Positions 7,827 to 17,053 of a DNA stretch of 64,000 bases are shown in pieces. The notes under the pieces were generated by a model. It was not told the DNA's origin. It ran no database searches and was given only the letters and a program-made list of their open reading frames with translations. A program made the translations under genes and the position numbers. Position 1 is the stretch's first letter. Each line of letters begins with the position of its first letter. Source of the DNA: Flavobacteriales bacterium (GTDB taxonomy: Bacteria > Bacteroidota > Bacteroidia > CAIKAF01); NCBI GenBank assembly GCA_025055575.1, contig JANWWP010000038.1:24017-88016 (forward strand). The letters run 5' to 3'.

Positions 7827-8738
7827 TTACAGATTCATAAATTTTATAGGAATCAAAGGAGGCTTTCTTTTTTTATACGATATATATTCGGGTCTGATGC
7901 TGATCCAGTGGGCATCTTTTCTGGGAACAAACCAAAATCTTAAATATGCATAATAACAAAAAATTCCGATCAAAGAATAATAAGAATACATTTCGAAAGA
8001 GTCTGTCAGAAATATCAGCCCAAGGCAAAAGATCAGAAAACCGACATGCTCCGGATAGCGAACCAGGCGCCATAAACCGGATGTGGGATAACGCACCTCA
8101 AATTTATGTTGTGAGCGGAGCAGCAATCGGTGTTGTTCGGCTGCGGAATCCCAAAAGATAGCGGTAAGACAAATCAGCAATCCGACAATATCTGTGAAAT
8201 TCAAGGCTGTTTCCCGGGTAAAAATGGCCTGGAAGGGAATGAAGATAAAAAATATAATAGCTGGTAATACAATAAAGTGCATCAGGGTATTCATTGAAAA
8301 ATCAAAATTTCCTTTGGCTTTAAAAACCGAATCCTCAGCAAGGTCTCGGAGGGTTTTCCAGGAGCGTTGCCAGAAAAACAACTTTCGAAGGCTCCAAAGG
8401 GCCGTTAAAAATAAGAGAAGCAAGGCAGGCAGGGGATCATGGTAGTTCTCATAATTCTGTATGTAAATCTGCCAGTATAATATATAGAGAAGGGGAGCTA
8501 AGTGCGGAAATATTTCGCTCATCAAGGGAAACCGGAAGGGCAAGTTCCAAAAAAATAGCCCCGCCCCTGTAAAGGAATTGATTATAAGTAGCTGAAATAT
8601 CGGCGATTCACTATCCCACAACAAGAATTCCAGAGTGTAGGAAAGAGAGACAGAGGTCAGGTATGCAACCGCTATGTAAAAAATTAAAAATGGTCGCGTG
8701 AATCGAACCCTGGGAGGGTTTATTTCCGGAATTTCCAT
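7827..8738 (-). CDS. Membrane protein related to DUF1295 / isoprenylcysteine methyltransferases, 303 aa
   Basis: Multi-pass protein with about seven hydrophobic segments. The C-terminal third holds the diagnostic arrangement: DSAAEQHRLLLR, then GLWRLVRYPEHVGFLIF, like the 'D..Q...F' and 'GLWR.SRHPNY.GE' motifs of the DUF1295 / steroid 5-alpha-reductase / ICMT superfamily. The family uses SAM or NADPH on lipid substrates, and which applies here cannot be told. The usual RHPNY is RYPEH. The first 128 bases lie inside the 3' end of the preceding glycosyltransferase frame, and no later methionine fits, so that upstream frame probably runs too long. Codons and base composition are more AT-rich than its neighbours. 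Confidence 0.7.
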   Translation of the reverse strand: MEIPEINPPRVRFTRPFLIFYIAVAYLTSVSLSYTLEFLLWDSESPIFQLLIINSFTGAGLFFWNLPFRFPLMSEIFPHLAPLLYILYWQIYIQNYENYHDPLPALLLLFLTALWSLRKLFFWQRSWKTLRDLAEDSVFKAKGNFDFSMNTLMHFIVLPAIIFFIFIPFQAIFTRETALNFTDIVGLLICLTAIFWDSAAEQHRLLLRSQHKFEVRYPTSGLWRLVRYPEHVGFLIFCLGLIFLTDSFEMYSYYSLIGIFCYYAYLRFWFVPRKDAHWISIRPEYISYKKRKPPLIPIKFMNL

Positions 8739-10365
8739 TTCGAATAAATATTAAAAGTAAATTTTGAAGCGCGGATGGACGGGATTCCGGCAGTAAAAAA
8801 GTTTTGGTCAGACGCGTGGTGCGAAAGTAAGGAAATTGTTTACAAACAGTGCAAAAAAATATTTTACTTAATTGATAATTTATTTTTAACCATTCTTTTT
8901 CAGGGATGGCAAGCCAAAGGCCTTGGGGGTGCGCGGCCAACCGATAATGAATTGCGTGGATCAGGGAGTTGGAATTATCAAAAACTGGCACCGTAGTTTT
9001 TAGTAAAAAGTCCAATTGATGGGAGCTCCAGCGATAGGTGAGGAGGGGCCTATTTCCGTAATTTTCTACATAGTTTCCAATTTGCTTCCCGGCGTCAAAG
9101 TTGCCCAGGGTTGGAAAAAATACCCATGAGGCCAGGGCAGGAGAAAGAGCGCCCCAAAAAATGGCTAGGGTCTTCAGGGAAAATTTTAAGCGGGTGCGTA
9201 AGCTGAGGGAAAAAGGAATCCCAAATGCCGTCAGGATACAGAGAATTTTTCGGAAAAAAATCATTTCCCGCCAAAAAAGGAAACATAACATGGTCACCGT
9301 GCCGAGAAAAAGCCCAGTGGCCACAACGAAAAATACCCAAGGGCGCCAAGGCTTTTCAGGCTTTTCTAACCAAGGGCCCAGGCTCAGGGCAGCCCATGGA
9401 GCGATGGGAAAAATGTAATGGGGAAGCTGGTAGCGGGAAAACGAGAAAAGGGTTAAGAACAACATCGTCATGAGCAGGCCGGCAGGATGCCACAGGGTTT
9501 CTTTCCCGGACCTGATTTTCCATATCACCATACCAAGGCCGCCGGCCGAAATCGGAGCCCAGGCCCACATTGCCGAATGCCAAAGGAAAAAGGGATCGGG
9601 GTGGTTATTCCAGAAATTTTCGCCCGTGATGCGTCCAAAACTTTGATACCAGAAATAAAAAGCGGGACCCTCTGTGCCAAAATCTTTCCACAGGCCCCAC
9701 ACAAAAGGCAGAGTCCCGACGGCTCCTACGAACAAGGCAGCAAGGCAAAGCGCGCTCAATCTCTTCAGGGAAATTTTTTGAAAAAAAGCATAAGCTACCC
9801 AGCCAGGAATGATCAGCATCGCCCCCACCATGCCTTTGCTTAGGAGAGCGCCGCAAAAGCCTAAACCCGAGTACCATAAATCCGGTTTCGAGGCTTCGCG
9901 AAGCCAGGCTGCGCCTGTATTCCATGCCAACAAACAAAAGGCCGTTAACCACAACTCGCACCGCAGATCCATAAACATGAGCCAGAAGGCGGGTGTTAGG
10001 AAACAGGCAAGCCTTAAAAAGTGGGAAATGGTGTAGGAAATCCCCCAATTTCTGAAAAAGATAGACCCTTGAAACCATAGGATGATCAGGGCCGGTAAGC
10101 CCGAAAGGCGCCATGCAAAGGCATGGGCGCCAAAAATTTTAAAAAACACGGCGCCCATCCAGAAAAGCCAGGGTGGTTTGTCTAAATAAGGCTGACCGCG
10201 ATGCTGAACGCGGAGCCATGAAGCGCCCTCGGCCATTTCCCGGGCGATGGACGCATACTGGGCGCTGTCTGGCTCGGTAGGGAACAAAAAGAAGGCTCCC
10301 GCGTAGGCCAGAACCAGGATCGCTAAAGCCCCATTTTCCGGATTTGAGAGGACGTTTTTTTTCAC
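8611..10365 (-). CDS. ArnT/PMT-like membrane glycosyltransferase, 584 aa
   Basis: Polytopic GT83/GT39-family protein that would transfer a sugar from a polyprenyl phosphate carrier to an envelope target on the outer face of the inner membrane. The family start is clear: EPDSAQYASIAREM with the acidic catalytic pair, then QPYLDKPPWLFWM, corresponding to the 'Y..KPP..YW' motif of ArnT. About 11-12 hydrophobic helices follow. The start is the GTG at 10365, which overlaps the rluD stop as GTGA. The family normally ends near the sequence FRTTRLTKTFLLPESRP (about 8775). Here the frame continues a further 50 or so codons into the next gene, probably after loss of a stop codon. Confidence 0.82.
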   Translation of the reverse strand: MKKNVLSNPENGALAILVLAYAGAFFLFPTEPDSAQYASIAREMAEGASWLRVQHRGQPYLDKPPWLFWMGAVFFKIFGAHAFAWRLSGLPALIILWFQGSIFFRNWGISYTISHFLRLACFLTPAFWLMFMDLRCELWLTAFCLLAWNTGAAWLREASKPDLWYSGLGFCGALLSKGMVGAMLIIPGWVAYAFFQKISLKRLSALCLAALFVGAVGTLPFVWGLWKDFGTEGPAFYFWYQSFGRITGENFWNNHPDPFFLWHSAMWAWAPISAGGLGMVIWKIRSGKETLWHPAGLLMTMLFLTLFSFSRYQLPHYIFPIAPWAALSLGPWLEKPEKPWRPWVFFVVATGLFLGTVTMLCFLFWREMIFFRKILCILTAFGIPFSLSLRTRLKFSLKTLAIFWGALSPALASWVFFPTLGNFDAGKQIGNYVENYGNRPLLTYRWSSHQLDFLLKTTVPVFDNSNSLIHAIHYRLAAHPQGLWLAIPEKEWLKINYQLSKIFFCTVCKQFPYFRTTRLTKTFLLPESRPSALQNLLLIFIRNGNSGNKPSQGSIHATIFNFLHSGCIPDLCLSFLHSGILVVG

Positions 10366-11414
10366 AGGCGCGCCTGCAAGCGAAGCCCTTCCTCCATGCG
10401 GCGCAGTACTTCCTGAAATCCGGGTGGGGGAGGACACGAAAATTCCATTTCCTTTTGCCGTGTCGGATGCATCAGCCGAAGCCACCCTGCATGCAGAGCC
10501 TGGCCTGGCAATAGCTCCATGCAGTTTTTCATAAATTGCCGATAGGCTCCCGTGTTGGGTCCTTTTAAAATGTATTGGCCACCATACTCCGGGTCGTTAA
10601 AAAGGGTGTGCCCTATGTGCTTCATGTGGACACGAATCTGGTGGGTGCGGCCGGTTTCGAGGCGGCAACGTACCAAAGTCGTAAAGTTAAAATGTTTTTC
10701 AACGGTGTAATGGGTGATGGCCGGCTTACCCTCTTCGGGATCTTCTTTAGCTTCCATGATTTTTCGATCGTGCGGGCATCGGCCGATGGGTGCGCAAATC
10801 GTCCCACTTTCCGGGGATACGCGGCCCCAAACCAATGCCAGATATTCCCGGCGGGCTGTTTTATGGAAAAATTGTCCGGCCAGATGGGCTAAAGCCTGGT
10901 CTGTTTTAGCCACCACCATCAGGCCGCTGGTGTTTTTATCCAGACGGTGCACAAGACCCGGTCTTGGAAAGTCATCCGGGTGCTGAACGTCCTCGCGCAG
11001 CGGTGTGCGCACACCCACATGCCACAGTACGGCGTTCACGACGGTGCCATCCGGATTGCCCACCCCGGGGTGCACCACCATGCCGGCGGGTTTGTTCATC
11101 ACCAGAATATGTTCATCTTCAAATAGGATGTCCAGAGGTATGGGCTGGGGAACGATTTCAGCGGTGCGAGGAGGCTGGGGGAGGAGTACAAAAATGTGAT
11201 CCCGCCCCCGCACTTTATAGCTGGGTTTTCGGGGCCGGTCGTTCACCCGAATAAGGCCTTGATCGGCCGCGGCTTGGATGCGTGTACGGGAAACATCGCC
11301 CAGCAGACGGCGCAGAAAGACATCCAATCGGATGGGATCCTGACCAGGATCCACGATGAATTGATGATGGATGTAGAGGTCTTCTGAAGCGGTCTCAGGC
11401 GTCTCCTGATCCAT
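10362..11414 (-). CDS. rluD: RluD-type large-subunit rRNA pseudouridine synthase
   Basis: 350 residues. An N-terminal S4 RNA-binding domain (RLDVFLRRLLGDVSRTRIQAAADQGLIRVNDR) is followed by the RluA-type catalytic domain with the HRLDKNTSGLMVVAK motif, whose aspartate is the nucleophile, and GRTHQIRVHMKHIGH. It makes pseudouridines in 23S rRNA helix 69 or an equivalent site. The ATG at 11414 is preferred; the longer frame to 11558 adds 48 residues that lie over the T9SS gene. Its stop overlaps the next gene's GTG start (GTGA at 10362-10365) and it begins five bases after the T9SS gene stop. Confidence 0.93.
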   Translation of the reverse strand: MDQETPETASEDLYIHHQFIVDPGQDPIRLDVFLRRLLGDVSRTRIQAAADQGLIRVNDRPRKPSYKVRGRDHIFVLLPQPPRTAEIVPQPIPLDILFEDEHILVMNKPAGMVVHPGVGNPDGTVVNAVLWHVGVRTPLREDVQHPDDFPRPGLVHRLDKNTSGLMVVAKTDQALAHLAGQFFHKTARREYLALVWGRVSPESGTICAPIGRCPHDRKIMEAKEDPEEGKPAITHYTVEKHFNFTTLVRCRLETGRTHQIRVHMKHIGHTLFNDPEYGGQYILKGPNTGAYRQFMKNCMELLPGQALHAGWLRLMHPTRQKEMEFSCPPPPGFQEVLRRMEEGLRLQARL

Positions 11415-11419
11415 AGAAT

Positions 11420-13774
11420 TTACGGGCTCAGATGAATATACCTGAAAATTCCGCTTTGACCCGTATCCACATTTTGGGCTTGTATCAGGTACAGTCCTGG
11501 ATTCAGGTGGGATACGTCCAGGCTTTCCCCCTTCCGAATCAGCCGTTCTAACAAACATACGCCCCGTAAGTCCAAAATTCTGACCTGGATACCCAAACGG
11601 GCCTCTTCGGAGCAGTCTAGAAAAAGAGGCCCGTTTCCGGGGTTGGGATACACTCTGAAATAATTTTCCTGCGGCGCAGGCTGGGCCACCGAGATGAAAT
11701 CTTCAGGTTTCACAGGTTTTCCCACCACCGGCCTTATCATCATGCATCCGGCGAGTGGCATGTAGTCCGTCCAGGCTTCCCAGTTGCCGAATGTGCGAAA
11801 AAACATGCGATCCCTGTGATCGTGGTTACGGTCGTAACCCACATTCAGCTTAAAGAAGATGTTCTGTTTCCAGCCAACGTAAAAGTCCCCTGCTGATAAA
11901 GGCACAGGTTTTTTAAGGATATAGGTGGTCCAGGCATTAGGGCCGGTGAAGTTGAATTGGGGATTCACATATTCCTCATTATACAGTGTGTCCTCCACGG
12001 TATTGTTCAGGCTGCGCCACACCCTGAGTTCAATGTTGTAATTTTGAATGGGCACATACAGAGGATTGAAGTGGAATTGCACTGCCCTCAAAGTGTCGGC
12101 CGCATTGAGTGAGAATTTGTAAGCCACGCTGCCCGGCTGCCCGAGAAATACACTTCCTTCGGCCGTACCATCATCGTAAGCAAAATAATTATGCAAAGCG
12201 TGGTGGTAGGTCATTACGTTATTGTAAGGCAACGCATCATTAAACGGGATTTTTGAAATGGTGTCCGTGAGCGGATAAATCCTATGTTCCACAAAAAGAT
12301 CGATGCTGTCTTGAAACGGGAAACTGTTCGTGTAGCCAGGCGGAGGCCACTGTAAATCAAACTTATAAGAAAAAGAAGGCAGGTAATGCCGGAAATTTTG
12401 TTCATACCCGTGGGTGGCGGTGGGCCGCATGCAGGAAAAGTCATAAGGTCCTGGGACGTCGTTTTCAGGATAAGTGGTGATGGAGTCGTTTAAGGCACCA
12501 TAGAAGCGGTTCTTATACACCATGCACAGATTTTGGTTCCACAAATTGGTGAGCCAGACGCGCCACTTGTTGTTCACATCGCTCTGGCGCAGCTGATTAT
12601 AGGGCATTTGTCGGTACACCGTGAAAAAAGGTGGCGGCGGATATACAAAAGCCAGGTCCAGATAGGAAGTGTCGGCCAGACTGCGGTTTTTGTTGAGATA
12701 CACATAATCCAGCAGCCATTGGTCCACATTGGCCCCCAAAGAAGCGAAGTTGCGGAAACGGAACTGAAATCCGTCATGCAAGAAAGCCGTATCCCGGATC
12801 GGAACCATCACCTGCCGGAAAGTGTCTACTGGACCGCCCTCCATGCCCCACATGCGCACCCAGACATCCTGGCGCGGGGCATAAAACTCCAGGCGGAAGG
12901 AATCGCGCTCGGCAGGTTCGAACGCCAAACCCCCTCTTTGATAAAAAAAACTTAAGTACACACTGTCGGAAGGTGTGTAAGAACCTAACCGAATGGGTTT
13001 GGAAGTCAGTTGATCTGCTGGACCGTAGGCCGCAGCATCTCCCGGGCGGTAAGGCCGGCCATCAAAACGCAACCCGTCAAAGACAGCCACCCCCAGGGTG
13101 GGAGGGCCAATAGCCATATCTCTGGAAATATACACATCACGGTCTATCCATAAAGAAGAGTCTACGGCCCGGTTGGGCGGCACCACTTGATAGGCTTTCA
13201 CAGCCTTGAATAACTGTCCGTCCAATGGGCCATTGACGGTGTCTAAATTTCCATTAGGCAGTTTGACAATTTTGGGTTGATACCTAAAACATTCCAGCAC
13301 CTCTTTTATCTTGAAGGGATTGACCACTGTATCAAAAATGAGCACCTGCACCCGGCTGTTTTCATCGACAGTAACAGAGTCGGGCTCCCCATTTCCGTTG
13401 ATAAAAAAGGAATCCGGCGCGGTGAGCACATACCTGAAGACATCAGGTTCCGGATCGGGGGCATTGACAATGTGGAACCAATTTCGCTGGACAATCGTAA
13501 TACCCGGATAAAGAGACGTTTTAAAATTTTTGAACCGGTCCAAGGAAAAATCGTCTCTGAAGGGGAGGTCTAAAGTGTCATATAAATAGAAATACTCCGA
13601 ACCATGGGGAAATAAGTTCTTTTCCCATCCCGGAACGGGACAGTTGTTCTGCCAGCTTTCATAAGCTTGAAAACTGTAGCCTGTGGGCTCGTATCCAATT
13701 ATCTGACAGACCGGACGCTGCATTGTGAGAAAAAGAGCGGCCGGAATGGTTATGATTTTAAACAGCGCCTTCAT
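11420..13774 (-). CDS. Secreted T9SS type A protein, 784 aa
   Basis: Signal peptide at the start (MKALFKIITIPAALFLTMQRPVCQ). The large middle has no recognised enzymatic motif; it has beta-rich segments such as LFVEHRIYPLTDT and a C-terminal VYPNPGNGPLFLDC...RILDLRG...LNPGLYLIQ block, the type A sorting domain that is cut and joined to A-LPS at the surface. The ATG at 13774 overlaps the stop of the PASTA gene as ATGA (13771-13774), so a secreted giant is translationally coupled between PASTA and rluD. The homologous locus in other Bacteroidota often carries PASTA-rluD without it (from memory), so it may be an insertion that kept coupling. Confidence 0.85.
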   Translation of the reverse strand: MKALFKIITIPAALFLTMQRPVCQIIGYEPTGYSFQAYESWQNNCPVPGWEKNLFPHGSEYFYLYDTLDLPFRDDFSLDRFKNFKTSLYPGITIVQRNWFHIVNAPDPEPDVFRYVLTAPDSFFINGNGEPDSVTVDENSRVQVLIFDTVVNPFKIKEVLECFRYQPKIVKLPNGNLDTVNGPLDGQLFKAVKAYQVVPPNRAVDSSLWIDRDVYISRDMAIGPPTLGVAVFDGLRFDGRPYRPGDAAAYGPADQLTSKPIRLGSYTPSDSVYLSFFYQRGGLAFEPAERDSFRLEFYAPRQDVWVRMWGMEGGPVDTFRQVMVPIRDTAFLHDGFQFRFRNFASLGANVDQWLLDYVYLNKNRSLADTSYLDLAFVYPPPPFFTVYRQMPYNQLRQSDVNNKWRVWLTNLWNQNLCMVYKNRFYGALNDSITTYPENDVPGPYDFSCMRPTATHGYEQNFRHYLPSFSYKFDLQWPPPGYTNSFPFQDSIDLFVEHRIYPLTDTISKIPFNDALPYNNVMTYHHALHNYFAYDDGTAEGSVFLGQPGSVAYKFSLNAADTLRAVQFHFNPLYVPIQNYNIELRVWRSLNNTVEDTLYNEEYVNPQFNFTGPNAWTTYILKKPVPLSAGDFYVGWKQNIFFKLNVGYDRNHDHRDRMFFRTFGNWEAWTDYMPLAGCMMIRPVVGKPVKPEDFISVAQPAPQENYFRVYPNPGNGPLFLDCSEEARLGIQVRILDLRGVCLLERLIRKGESLDVSHLNPGLYLIQAQNVDTGQSGIFRYIHLSP

Positions 13775-14529
13775 GGCCCATATTTTCCATACCAAATATC
13801 CACCGCGTCGCCTTTGGGTACAGAAGGTTGAGAGGAGGCGGGTGGATATTGCCTGACGATTCGAACCCGTGACGAGTCCACAATGCCCGGCTCATAATTT
13901 TCAAATCCAAGTTGCAGGCCGGCCTGCTGAAGACTCAGAACCGCCTGTTCTTTATTCATCCCAAAAAGATTGGGGATGGGCACCAGTTCAGTACCCTCGC
14001 CCGTTCCAATCACCAGGTCTATCGTCAATCCCTTGCGCACTTTCATGCCCGGCGGCACGGAGGCGCCCATCAGCAATTGGTCTAAAACGACGGCAAAACC
14101 GGGGCGTAGGATGATTTTGCCTGGCTTCAGACCTCGGGTTTCCAACACGGCAATGGCTTCCCTTTTGCTGAGGTCTTTCAAATCCGGCATGGGCACCAGG
14201 GGGGGATTGACGGAATTGATGATTAAATAAATCTTTCGGTTTTTTTTCACCTCACTGCCTGCGGATGGATTTTGGTCCAGAACGGTGAGGGGCGCCACAC
14301 CGTCCTGATACATGGAATCATTCACGATGGCCAACATCCCGGCGTCTTCCAGTACGGCTTCTGCATCGCTCAGAGGCATCTGGCGCACATCGGGCACCGT
14401 CCGGATGTCATCGTGGCGGGTGTAGCACCGTGCCATTTGAAATAAGATATAAGACGTCGCCAACATTGTGATGATTGCCCAAAACCAATGCTTTAACGCC
14501 GGTCTGCTGAAATAATTGCCAAGTGCCAT
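13771..14529 (-). CDS. Membrane-anchored protein with three PASTA domains, 252 aa
   Basis: One transmembrane helix near the start (FWAIITMLATSYILFQMA, residues about 16-33), then three PASTA repeats outside the membrane: TVPDVRQMPLSDAEAVLEDAG, VPMPDLKDLSKREAIAVLETRG and VPIPNLFGMNKEQAVLSLQQAG, each about 70 residues. PASTA domains bind peptidoglycan stem peptides or beta-lactams in PBP2x and PknB. No kinase or penicillin-binding domain is present, so it may act as a cell-wall sensor or scaffold. It is first in the minus-strand chain leading to rluD and has a -7 box at 14552-14559. Confidence 0.9.
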   Translation of the reverse strand: MALGNYFSRPALKHWFWAIITMLATSYILFQMARCYTRHDDIRTVPDVRQMPLSDAEAVLEDAGMLAIVNDSMYQDGVAPLTVLDQNPSAGSEVKKNRKIYLIINSVNPPLVPMPDLKDLSKREAIAVLETRGLKPGKIILRPGFAVVLDQLLMGASVPPGMKVRKGLTIDLVIGTGEGTELVPIPNLFGMNKEQAVLSLQQAGLQLGFENYEPGIVDSSRVRIVRQYPPASSQPSVPKGDAVDIWYGKYGP

Positions 14530-14551
14530 GTTCGGGCTCTTTAAGCCGGAA

Positions 14552-14559
14552 CAAACATA
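14552..14559 (-). promoter_or_regulatory. -7 promoter box TATGTTTG for the PASTA-rluD operon
   Basis: Exact TAnnTTTG match 22 bases before the ATG at 14529, placed directly after the ahcY terminator. Confidence 0.55.
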
Positions 14560-14569
14560 CAGTACAGGG

Positions 14570-14603
14570 AAAAATTGAGGATTTCAGGCCTGAAATCCTC
14601 AAT
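14570..14603 (-). terminator. Intrinsic terminator of ahcY (30-base perfect palindrome)
   Basis: Positions 14574-14603 are a perfect 15+15 inverted repeat centred on GGCC with no spacer (arms begin ATTGAGGATTTCAGG). On the minus strand it is followed by five T residues (14574 down to 14570). It lies 38 bases after the ahcY stop and separates ahcY from the PASTA operon promoter. Confidence 0.8.
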
Positions 14604-14641
14604 ACGAATGGCTTCCGGTTAAAAATTATGGTGTGGAATCG

Positions 14642-15964
14642 TTAATAACGATAGGTTTCCGGCTTATATGGACCCTCCTTGGGCACGCCAATATACTGAG
14701 CCTGCTCGTCAGAAAGTTCCTCCAGCTCCACTCCGATTTTTTCTAAATGAAGTCGGGCCACTTTTTCATCTAAATGCTTGGGCAGCACATACACCTTGTT
14801 TTCATACAAATGGCCGCGGGTCCATAATTCAATTTGAGCCAGGGTTTGATTGCTGAAGGAATTAGACATCACGAAGGAAGGATGGCCTGTGGCACAGCCT
14901 AAGTTCACTAAACGTCCTTCAGCCAGCAATATTATGTCCTTACCGTTGATGGTGTATTTATCCACGAGCGGTTTGATCGTGTCGCGCGTGTGGCCGTAAT
15001 TGTCATTAAGCCAGGCCACATCAATTTCGTTATCAAAATGGCCGATATTGCACACCACGGCTTTGTCTTTCATACGCAGGAAGTGTTCGTCCCGCACCAC
15101 TTTGCAGTTGCCGGTCGCCGTCACTATGATATCGGCTTTGTCCACCACAGTGCTGAGTTTTTTCACTTCGTAGCCATCCATGGCGGCTTGCAAGGCACAG
15201 ATCGGATCTATTTCCGTAACGATCACGCGCACGCCGGCGCCCCGCAAAGAAGCGGCAGACCCCTTGCCCACATCGCCATAGCCACACACCACAGCCACTT
15301 TTCCTGCCAGCATGAGATCGGTGGCCCGGCGGATGGCATCCACCAGCGATTCCTTGCAGCCGTATTTATTGTCGAATTTGCTTTTGGTCACACTGTCGTT
15401 CACATTAAATGCCGGCACAGGCAGGGTGCCTTTCTTTTGGCGCTCGATAAGACGCATGACCCCCGTGGTGGTTTCTTCTGAAATGCCGCGGATGTGTTGA
15501 ATAAGTTCGGGGTAGCGATCCAGGACCATGTTGGTCAGGTCGCCCCCGTCATCGAGGATCATGTTCAAAGGCTGACGATCCGGTCCGAAGAATAAAGTTT
15601 GTTCGATACACCATTCGTATTCTTGTTCGGTCATGCCTTTCCAGGCAAAAACAGGTATGCCGGCGGCTGCAATTGCGGCGGCTGCGTGATCTTGCGTGGA
15701 AAATATGTTACAGGAAGACCACTGCACTTCCGCCCCCAATTCCACCAGAGTTTCGATGAGCACAGCCGTTTGAATGGTCATGTGCAGGCAACCGGCAATC
15801 CGTGCCCCACGCAGAGGCTTTTGGGGACCAAATTCAGCCCGCAGAGCCATCAGGCCGGGCATTTCAGCTTCTGCCAGCTGAATTTCTTTGCGACCCCATT
15901 CGGCCAAACTGAGGTCTTTTACTTTGAAACGAATGTTCGATGCTGTTTTTGTTGAGGATTCCAT
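14642..15964 (-). CDS. ahcY: S-adenosylhomocysteine hydrolase
   Basis: 440 residues. It splits S-adenosylhomocysteine into adenosine and homocysteine, relieving product inhibition of methyltransferases. Visible signatures: [31 protein letters not shown], the NAD-binding [15 protein letters not shown], and GNCKVVR...[10 protein letters not shown]. The C-terminal KPETYRY end is the usual one, whose lysine and tyrosine complete the neighbouring subunit's NAD site. The ATG at 15964 is chosen over an in-frame TTG at 15979, since a TAnnTTTG box sits at 15977-15984 and would overlap the longer frame. It is a single-gene unit ended by the palindrome at 14570-14603. Confidence 0.97.
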   Translation of the reverse strand: MESSTKTASNIRFKVKDLSLAEWGRKEIQLAEAEMPGLMALRAEFGPQKPLRGARIAGCLHMTIQTAVLIETLVELGAEVQWSSCNIFSTQDHAAAAIAAAGIPVFAWKGMTEQEYEWCIEQTLFFGPDRQPLNMILDDGGDLTNMVLDRYPELIQHIRGISEETTTGVMRLIERQKKGTLPVPAFNVNDSVTKSKFDNKYGCKESLVDAIRRATDLMLAGKVAVVCGYGDVGKGSAASLRGAGVRVIVTEIDPICALQAAMDGYEVKKLSTVVDKADIIVTATGNCKVVRDEHFLRMKDKAVVCNIGHFDNEIDVAWLNDNYGHTRDTIKPLVDKYTINGKDIILLAEGRLVNLGCATGHPSFVMSNSFSNQTLAQIELWTRGHLYENKVYVLPKHLDEKVARLHLEKIGVELEELSDEQAQYIGVPKEGPYKPETYRY

Positions 15965-15976
15965 ATGAATGTACGG

Positions 15977-15984
15977 CAAAGTTA
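15977..15984 (-). promoter_or_regulatory. -7 promoter box TAACTTTG for ahcY
   Basis: Exact TAnnTTTG match 12 bases before the ATG at 15964. Confidence 0.55.
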
Positions 15985-16032
15985 CAAAATTCCGAAAGCT
16001 TTGTTTTTACTTGGTACTATAAAGAGACTTAA

Positions 16033-16620
16033 TTATGGCGCTGTGATGATCACGAAGTAATATTCGAAATCGCTGTCTTTTCGATAAGCCAGCGCAGCGC
16101 CTACTTTTTTGTGTGTGCGGTAAAAATCGTTTAAACCTAACAGATGTATTCTGTGCCCGGGCGGATCCACACCTTCATCCTTCAGTAAAATGTTGATGCA
16201 CTCAATGCCGGATTCGCTGCCGGCACATATGGACTCGAAATTATTGAGCGTTTTGTATTGGCAATATTCTTTGGGGATGGGATATCCTTTTTGACACAAA
16301 ATACTGTTCACCGTGCGGCCTTCGGGGCTGGTGTGACTGAAATAGTTGCGGCGGGCCATGTCGGAAGCTCTCTCTTCAGCCACTTGCATTAGAATGGGAT
16401 CGGGCGCAAGGGGGTGGGTGGCCTCAAATTTTTGGAGATCTAGACCTACACTGTCAGAGTACATTTCGGGATGAGCACGCACCCGATTTAAATAATATAT
16501 GCTTTCAAGAGCTTGATTTTTAAATAACTCTAGTTTTTGTCCTTTGATGAATCCTGGGACAAAGCCTAAGAAAAAGCCTAAAAGCCTCAAATTCAACTTT
16601 TTTGCAAAAGATTGGCCCAC
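16033..16620 (-). CDS. Secreted CAP-domain (SCP/PR-1-like) protein, 195 aa
   Basis: Signal peptide-like start (LNLRLLGFFLGFVPGFIKGQ), then a CAP domain of about 150 residues: ALESIYYLNRVRAHPEMYSD, ASDMARRNYFSHTSPEGRTVNSIL, NFESICAG, and GHRIHLLGLNDF near the end. The histidine of YFSHTSP, the glutamate of NFESIC and the histidine of GHRIHLL fit the conserved CAP cavity. Bacterial CAP proteins are extracellular and mostly of unknown role. The start is a GTG at 16620; an ATG three codons upstream is in another frame. Three cysteines between C109 and C139 could form a disulfide. Confidence 0.85.
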   Translation of the reverse strand: MGQSFAKKLNLRLLGFFLGFVPGFIKGQKLELFKNQALESIYYLNRVRAHPEMYSDSVGLDLQKFEATHPLAPDPILMQVAEERASDMARRNYFSHTSPEGRTVNSILCQKGYPIPKEYCQYKTLNNFESICAGSESGIECINILLKDEGVDPPGHRIHLLGLNDFYRTHKKVGAALAYRKDSDFEYYFVIITAP

Positions 16621-16662
16621 CTTGCATCAACAAAATTCCAAAAAATGGGCCAATTCTGAAAC

Positions 16663-16670
16663 TAATTTTG
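16663..16670 (+). promoter_or_regulatory. -7 promoter box TAATTTTG for 16694-17719 unit
   Basis: Exact TAnnTTTG match 23 bases before the ATG at 16694. Confidence 0.5.
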
Positions 16671-16693
16671 CTTCGCAGGGAACAAGCGGTTTC

Positions 16694-17041
16694 ATGGCAT
16701 TTTTTAGATTTCTTAATTTTCATAAAGATCCTACCGATACCCGGCGCCGTGTTTTTTATTACCACATCAAGGAAGAAGGGGAAGCTGTGAGAGAAGCCTT
16801 CAAGGCACGAAAAATTGAATTCAAAGAACTCATCGATCCCCAAAAGCCGGAAATATTGTATTTGTCCGTATCTGTGGAAGATTTTGAGTTGGCCAATGAA
16901 ATTAATTCCTCTATTTTGGGAAGTTTCAATCGGAAATTCATCCCGGACAGAGGAGCTCGCATTTTTCTTTTAATCATCTTCGGGGTGGGCTTAGCTCTGG
17001 CGATGGCAGGCTACCTAATGTCAAAATTTTCAAAATCCTAA
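16694..17041 (+). CDS. Small membrane-anchored hypothetical protein, 115 aa
   Basis: The family is not recognised. Residues 1-85 are soluble and charged, with a DUF2007-like feel (short alpha/beta, ILYLSVSVEDFELANEINSSIL), and residues about 90-108 form one C-terminal transmembrane helix (IFLLIIFGVGLALAMAGYL). This tail-anchored layout puts the domain in the cytoplasm. A longer in-frame reading from 16544 exists but overlaps the CAP gene on the other strand and begins upstream of the promoter box, so the ATG at 16694 is used. The SRAP gene follows after 12 bases and may share its transcript. Confidence 0.7.
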   Translation: MAFFRFLNFHKDPTDTRRRVFYYHIKEEGEAVREAFKARKIEFKELIDPQKPEILYLSVSVEDFELANEINSSILGSFNRKFIPDRGARIFLLIIFGVGLALAMAGYLMSKFSKS

Positions 17042-17053
17042 TATTTTTTTAAA

